Of a stretch of 5,704 nucleotides of DNA, positions 5,418 through 5,704 are shown in pieces (the first letter of the stretch is position 1; each line of letters begins with the position of its first letter). This stretch comes from an uncultured Ruminococcus sp. (lineage in GTDB: Bacteria; Bacillota; Clostridia; Oscillospirales; Ruminococcaceae): positions 1-5,704 of the forward strand of contig CACYBC010000198.1 in assembly GCA_902772615.1 (NCBI GenBank), read 5' to 3'. Under the pieces are notes generated by a model, which had not been told where the DNA came from, searched no databases, and saw nothing but the letters and a program-made list of their open reading frames with translations. The position numbers were made by a program, and so were the translations under genes.

Positions 5418-5704
5418 ATGAAAGAAAGGAAAATCACCGCAATAAACGCCCTCAGGCACGGTGATCTGCTGACCAGGCTTTCCGCTGTCCTGATGGGCAT
5501 CGGCATCATCGGCCACGGTCAGCTTGTAAAAGGACTGCTCGTTCTACTGCTGGAAGCCGCATTCGTCTATTACATGATCAACAGCGGCTTTTCGACCCTG
5601 GCTCTTCTCCCCAGTCTGGGAGACCGTGAGGCAGAGAAGGTCTGGAACGAAACGAAGCAGGTCTATGAGTACACACTGGGCGACAACTCCCAGGTCATAC
5701 TCCT
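5418..5704 (+). CDS. malF: MalF-type sugar ABC transporter permease, N-terminal part only
   Basis: The first 95 codons of an integral membrane permease; the frame stays open to the right edge. The N-terminus MKERKITAINALRHGDLLTR is polar and basic, and is followed by hydrophobic segments at about 21-33 and 36-54 separated by GHGQLVKG, then by a polar region ending in YTLGDNSQVIL. This pattern (a GQ-x-x-KG-x-L motif, a helix, then a GDNS-type segment before the transport domain) is typical of MalF-like subunits in Bacillota maltodextrin transporters. The channel-forming helices and the EAA loop that contacts the ATPase lie beyond the window. AAAGGA (5402-5407) ends 10 nt before the ATG. It follows the binding protein by 82 nt with a strong hairpin in between. 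A MalG-type partner is expected downstream. The assignment rests on a short stretch plus context. Confidence 0.8.
   Translation, partial: MKERKITAINALRHGDLLTRLSAVLMGIGIIGHGQLVKGLLVLLLEAAFVYYMINSGFSTLALLPSLGDREAEKVWNETKQVYEYTLGDNSQVIL

Overview
The window looks like part of a chromosome from a Gram-positive, low-to-moderate GC Bacillota, most likely class Clostridia. The reasons are a lipoprotein-type sugar-binding protein instead of a periplasmic one, strong GGAGG-type ribosome binding sites, a TTG start, an MsmK/UgpC-type sugar ATPase, a PepV/Sapep-type M20 dipeptidase and a membrane-anchored NusG-domain-II protein. The genus cannot be told from the sequence. Base composition appears even across the window (roughly 50-55% GC by eye, not counted), and there is no sign of mobile DNA, tRNA, rRNA or CRISPR.

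Layout. Positions 1-1091 hold, on the minus strand, the N-terminal 363 codons of an M20 metallodipeptidase whose 3' end lies outside the window. Its good sigma-A promoter (1129-1157) faces left. On the plus strand, a small membrane-anchored NusG_II-domain protein (1172-1507) starts at a TTG and ends at an intrinsic terminator (1526-1550). The two divergent genes share an 80-bp intergenic region in which one palindromic A+T block provides a TATAAT on each strand.

From about 1669 to the right edge lies a carbohydrate-uptake operon read left to right: promoter, CpG-centred palindromic operator, LacI-family repressor (1757-2779), ABC ATPase (2807-4021), maltodextrin-type binding lipoprotein (4085-5335), and the N-terminus of a MalF-type permease (5418 to the right edge). 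Spacings are 27, 63 and 82 nt, with no convincing terminator inside.

How it probably works. The lipoprotein captures an oligosaccharide, probably a maltodextrin, at the cell surface. It delivers it to a MalF/MalG-type channel (MalG presumably lies beyond the window) powered by the ATPase. The LacI-type regulator is the first gene behind an operator placed just after the predicted transcription start, so it probably represses its own operon until sugar is present. A 12-bp GC-rich hairpin without a T-run sits between the binding protein and the permease, where E. coli malE-malF also carries mRNA-stabilising hairpins; it may set the binding protein above the permease.

I found no clearly undescribed system. 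The most useful leads are the operator architecture, the malE-malF hairpin, a 30-odd residue basic insertion in the ATPase ahead of the Walker A motif, and the overlapping divergent promoters.
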